Part shown: piece by piece, positions 57,212 through 60,658 of the stretch
How positions within the stretch are numbered: position 1 is the first letter of the stretch
Layout: every line of letters begins with the position of its first letter
NCBI GenBank assembly: GCA_002224055.1
Contig: AZLU01000081.1
Span: forward strand, 58,555-119,212
Direction of reading: 5' to 3'
DNA from: Pezizomycotina sp. ARF18
Lineage: Eukaryota; Ascomycota
Length of the DNA: 60,658 nucleotides
Made by a program: the position numbers and the translations under genes
Notes under the pieces: model-generated
The model's database searches: none
What the model was told of the DNA's origin: nothing
Seen by the model: the letters and a program-made list of their open reading frames with translations, nothing else

Positions 57212-59626
57212 GGGAAATTAGAAGTATAATAACAAGCTAAACGTCAATATTCATCAATCGATAGCCATTCATTTCTTATTTCTCTTTTTGTTGCTATAGT
57301 ATTAAAGATATTACTTTTCACAATAACGACAACAACAACAACAACTACTACTATACTTATTGTTATGTTATTATCTTTAATTATTTATCTATTTACTTAT
57401 ATACTATCACTTTATCAAGAAATCAGGACCGCGTGAGTGTCCCCTAGAATCACTCTTTTGCCAAGACCTTTTGTTTTTTTTTTCCCTCAAAAAAGCAAAG
57501 AGCAGAAGTCAAAGACACACAGATATATTAAAAAAAGCAAATATAGAACAAATGCTTTTCCCTGTAGTTTGCCGACAAGGGTTGTGCGTGTTTTGTCCTT
57601 TTCTCGCTCGTGTGGAGTTTTGTGTGGGGTGAAAAATTCTAGGTATTCCTCTTTTTTTTTTTTTTTTTTTTTTTGAATTTGAATTTGAATTTGAATTTGA
57701 ATTACGGTACCGAGAAGTTATTGAGTCTTGGCAAATTCTCTTTTTAAGGACTTCTTTTATTTATTTATTTATTTATTTTCTATTTTCTATTTTTTAATTT
57801 ACTTATTTATTTAGCCCAAAAGAAATGCGAGGAGACTAAACCACATTTGGAAGAGGGAGACCTGACAAAAAACCAATACGGTAATACTTTACTTAGCTTA
57901 AAGGCTTATTAAAATATAGAGCTTATAATACACGCTAATAACGTATCTGAGTATATTAATTATCATATTACTGGTTACTTAAAGTAAAATAGAGGCATGA
58001 TAGAGAGAAGACCGCTTATCGATCGTTCACAAAAGTTTAGATAAACCGGGTAGGACAAAAGATGAACTCGCAAGATTTTATATTACTTACTGCTAGGAAC
58101 TTATACATACATATATAATATAATATATATGGAGAGAGAGAGAACTAAGAATATAAAACGTGCTCGATATACGTAAATATTTATTTACTTACCAAGTTTT
58201 CGGGGAGATTAATAAGTATATTTATTTATTTATTTTTCCCCTTGGCCTCTTTCGTCAGTGTCTTTCGGGGAGTGAGGGCTCGTTTGGGAGGCCCGTACCG
58301 GTACGTATACGAGCATATTCTTTATCATGGCTGTGTATCTCTTTTTCTGAGTAGTATTACTATATAGGTCCAAATATATATGTGTATATATATATATATA
58401 TATATTGGGCAGATCCCTACTACTTATATGTACAGGCGGACTTTTTATTATTTATCTTATTTATTTATTTAGGAAGAAAAAAGGACTTAAAGAAATGAAA
58501 GAAAAGGTGCCGTTTTATTGTTAAGAGACCCTGGTGCTAATTCAAGGAGATAATTGCGTAATACTTTAAGGAACCCTGGTGAAAGGGGAAATAAGTAAAG
58601 AATAATCGAAATCTAAAAATATTAAAGAAATAATTACTTCGTGTAGCTGTCAAAAAAATAGAGAGTAAATAAATATAGAAGGCATTTCATTTCACATTCC
58701 AGAACCAAACTGTAGGAATACATTGTAGTTGAGAAAAACCAAAATAATTGATGATTATAGTTTACGGCGCACGCTCACGACATATTCTGCTGATGGCTTT
58801 CCTTTTTCCTTCTATTTCTTTCAAAACAAATAGTGGTAGTTTAATCATAACATTACAAGGAGATATATATATTGAATATAAAGGGAATAAGAATATAGAA
58901 ACAACCATCTGGTGAGGGTCTCCAGAGTAGTATAAGTTAGGATATAATAGCTTAAGTACAAGTGGTAAAATAGCTGTTCGAGGAAAAGGTAAGGCAGGCA
59001 ATCGAAGGAGGGGGTATTATCGATCAACCTCGACCTAGTAAAGAATTCAACGATAAAAAAGTGCAAATAGGAGATGGCGGACGGGGAAGGGAAAAAATCA
59101 CTGGGCAACCCAACAGAGAGTAGGGAAAAGAGATAAACGCCAAATGTTAAAAACGCGAAAACTGTTTAGAATATAATTAGACTTTAAAAAACGGTAGGTG
59201 AAGTGAGTGTGTTTAGAGGTTGAGAAATAAACCATGCGCGATTCTTTTTATATTTAGACGATGAATTTGATTATAAAAACACCAAAATAAATAAGTAATA
59301 AATAAAAATAAAATTGGGCAGGAATCGAATCAATAGGCGAACCCAGGTCCATCACATCATTAGAAACCAGGGGAAAAAAATATTGAGGAAGGGGAGAAAG
59401 AAAGAAAAGAAAGAACATGTAGGTATGCTGAGAATTAAAAGTTGATAAGAAAAGAAATTTTGTGGACCAGAAATCGTAACGACCATCGGAGAAAATACAC
59501 CATGGAATGCCGCGAACAAAAGAGAGGAAAAAGAAAAAAAAAAGCGTACCCAAGAGTCATAGAGAGCCATTTCTTCAGATAAGTATGTAACAAACCCAGA
59601 GTCATAAGAGGTGTTTTATTTATTCA
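57212..59626. other. Gene-poor AT-rich spacer
   Basis: The stretch contains ATTT-type repeats (57758-57810), a (TA)n run (58383-58404) and many chance ORFs with non-ATG starts. I see no gene. Confidence 0.5.
57675..57704. repeat. TTTGAA hexamer repeat next to a T-run
   Basis: Five tandem TTTGAA-type units immediately follow a T22 tract (about 57653-57674). Intergenic. Confidence 0.8.
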
Positions 59627-60658
59627 TTAAGATTGCGATTGCGCTTGTGGTTGTGACTGTTGGGCGGCAGAGTCGAAAGAACTAGGCGGACCTCCAATAT
59701 ATTGCCTAATTTTTCGGATTCATCGGTGTTTTTTGAGTGGGGATGTACTATGAGATCCTGTTAAAGGCGGTAGCTGAAGTGGGGTAAAGAGTAACCCTGC
59801 GCCTGTGGGGAGAAGCCGGTGGTGGAGGCATTGAGGCATGAGGGACAGTTGCGGTTAAGGGTGAAGGGTATGGGCAACCAGTACTCCTGGCAGGGGAAAG
59901 GTAATGTTCCAGGAGAATTGTTTATAGGAGTTCCGCTGGAGCCAGACCTATAAGCAGATACATGGCTTCCTCCTGGTGATTGTGTTACTTGAAGTAATGG
60001 AGGTGGAGGCGGTTGAGACTGATGAGGAAGGTGTTGATTAGGAGCTTGCGAGGCTGGCGGATAGTTACGATACGATTTGTGGCGGGATTCGGTGATCGTG
60101 CGTAGTATGGCTGATTGCTTCTCGGCGACTCGTAAGGAGACGAAGAGGTGGGGCGCTAGTTCCGTGCGACCGGGAACGGAGCCGTGTCGGTAGATATATT
60201 CTTGTCCATGTTTGTTGTTGTGCTTGTTGTTGTTGTTGTTGTTGTTGTCGTTGTGCTGATGAAGGCTGCGAAGCGTGATGGGGCGTGGGGTATCCGTGCG
60301 GCGCGCTTGACGGGGAAGGAGCTTGCTGATGGTGATAATTGTGGTACGGAGGAATCGCGTAACCTGTAGGGGCGGAGGGGGGTGCGAAGAGGCGTGCTGA
60401 GGAGGGAGGTGGTGATGAGGAGATGGCTGATGCGGGGCATAGCTGGGGTGGTTGTGATAGGGTTGATTACTTGGTGGATAATGATGATCAGGTGGAGGCG
60501 GGTAAAGAGCTTGCGCGCCTTGATGATACGCAGGATGCGACGCTTGGGAGTAATGCGTCTGAGATGTTGGGGGGTAAGGGGGATAAGGATAATCCGAGTA
60601 AGGAGACCGATGCTCCAAATGAGGCGGCGGATGCTCCCATCTTCATCCTCTTCGAATG
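59627..60658 (-). CDS. His/Pro/Gln-rich low-complexity protein, runs off right edge
   Basis: The minus strand is open in overlapping frames and very rich in P, H, Q, Y and S (PYSDYPYPPYPPTSQTHY; HQPSPHHHLPPQHASSHPPP). A CAA/CAG-type repeat (about 60215-60250) encodes polyglutamine in one frame, polyasparagine or polythreonine in the others. The frame must change several times. Near the 3' end LPPLTGSHSTSPLKKH leads, probably across a small intron ending AATTAG, to QYIGGPPSSFDSAAQQSQPQ and TAA at 59627-59629. The true start probably lies beyond the right edge, where minus-strand sequence reads FEEDEDGSI. Composition fits a transcriptional regulator or RNA-binding factor, but no domain is visible. 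Confidence 0.5.

Noticed and set aside
60156-60440. Poly-Thr minus ORF
   Set aside because: Alternative frame of the same CAA/CAG-type repeat in the right-edge gene.
1-60658. Programmed frameshifting as a general explanation for broken frames
   Set aside because: Breaks occur at many unrelated short homopolymers, in both directions, sometimes as compensating pairs, with no slippery-site or pseudoknot pattern.
1-60658. Repeat-induced point mutation (RIP) as the cause of gene disruption
   Set aside because: The lesions are indels, not C-to-T changes, and the genes are single copy in the window.

Overview
The window is nuclear DNA of a filamentous ascomycete (Pezizomycotina-type). The evidence is the gene set: an MLP1/Tpr nucleoporin, a MER3/HFM1 meiotic helicase, Dsc2, Dlt1, Rkm5, COQ3, a DHA1-type MFS transporter and a microsomal P450. 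The introns are short (59-145 nt in most cases) with GTAAGN or GTATGN donors, CTAAC/CTGAC-like branch sites and YAG acceptors. Intergenic DNA is long and AT-rich, with many poly(A)/poly(T) tracts of 19-29 nt. I cannot name the genus or class.

Layout, left to right: the N-terminal part of a Lys/Ser/Arg-rich protein running off the left edge (1-697, minus); a gene-poor stretch with a few doubtful small ORFs, including a 27-residue hydrophobic micropeptide at 4204-4286; an MFS transporter (5665-7945, minus); a gene-free stretch; MER3/HFM1 (11214-16820, minus); the C-terminal exons of an unrecognised tail-anchored protein (17457-17825, minus); a small secreted protein (18037-18294, minus); a vacuolar-type Ca2+/H+ exchanger (19076-20522, minus); 4 kb of AT-rich spacer; a Golgi nucleotide-sugar transporter (24662-26182, plus); MLP1/Tpr (27338-34390, plus); COQ3 (35384-36455, plus); a cytochrome P450 (36717-38633, minus); a DNAJC28/DUF1992 protein (39557-41468, plus); a SET-domain methyltransferase (41764-43972, minus); the G-patch/GCFC splicing factor SPP382/TFIP11 (44387-47636, minus); RKM5 (48147-49563, plus); DSC2 (49849-50883, minus); DLT1 (51877 to about 53115, plus); a gene-poor region with weak exon candidates; and a His/Pro/Gln-rich protein at the right edge (59627-60658, minus).

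The genes look like an ordinary housekeeping mixture, not a pathway cluster. They cover meiosis, nuclear pore, splicing, ubiquinone synthesis, ER/Golgi quality control and transport, and protein methylation. I see no transposon, CRISPR array, tRNA or rRNA gene.

The most important global feature is that nearly every conserved gene changes reading frame at points where no intron fits. Where I could pin the change it is usually one base lost from, or added to, a short homopolymer, and family motifs resume perfectly in the next frame. I read this as residual indel error in the assembly, not as biology, but it means predicted proteins must be stitched across frames. CDS coordinates below are therefore gene spans, including introns and frame changes. 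I found no convincing new biological system. The most open items are the micropeptide, the orphan tail-anchored protein, the near-palindromic T-run/A-run tracts inside introns, and the weak exons at 56-57 kb.
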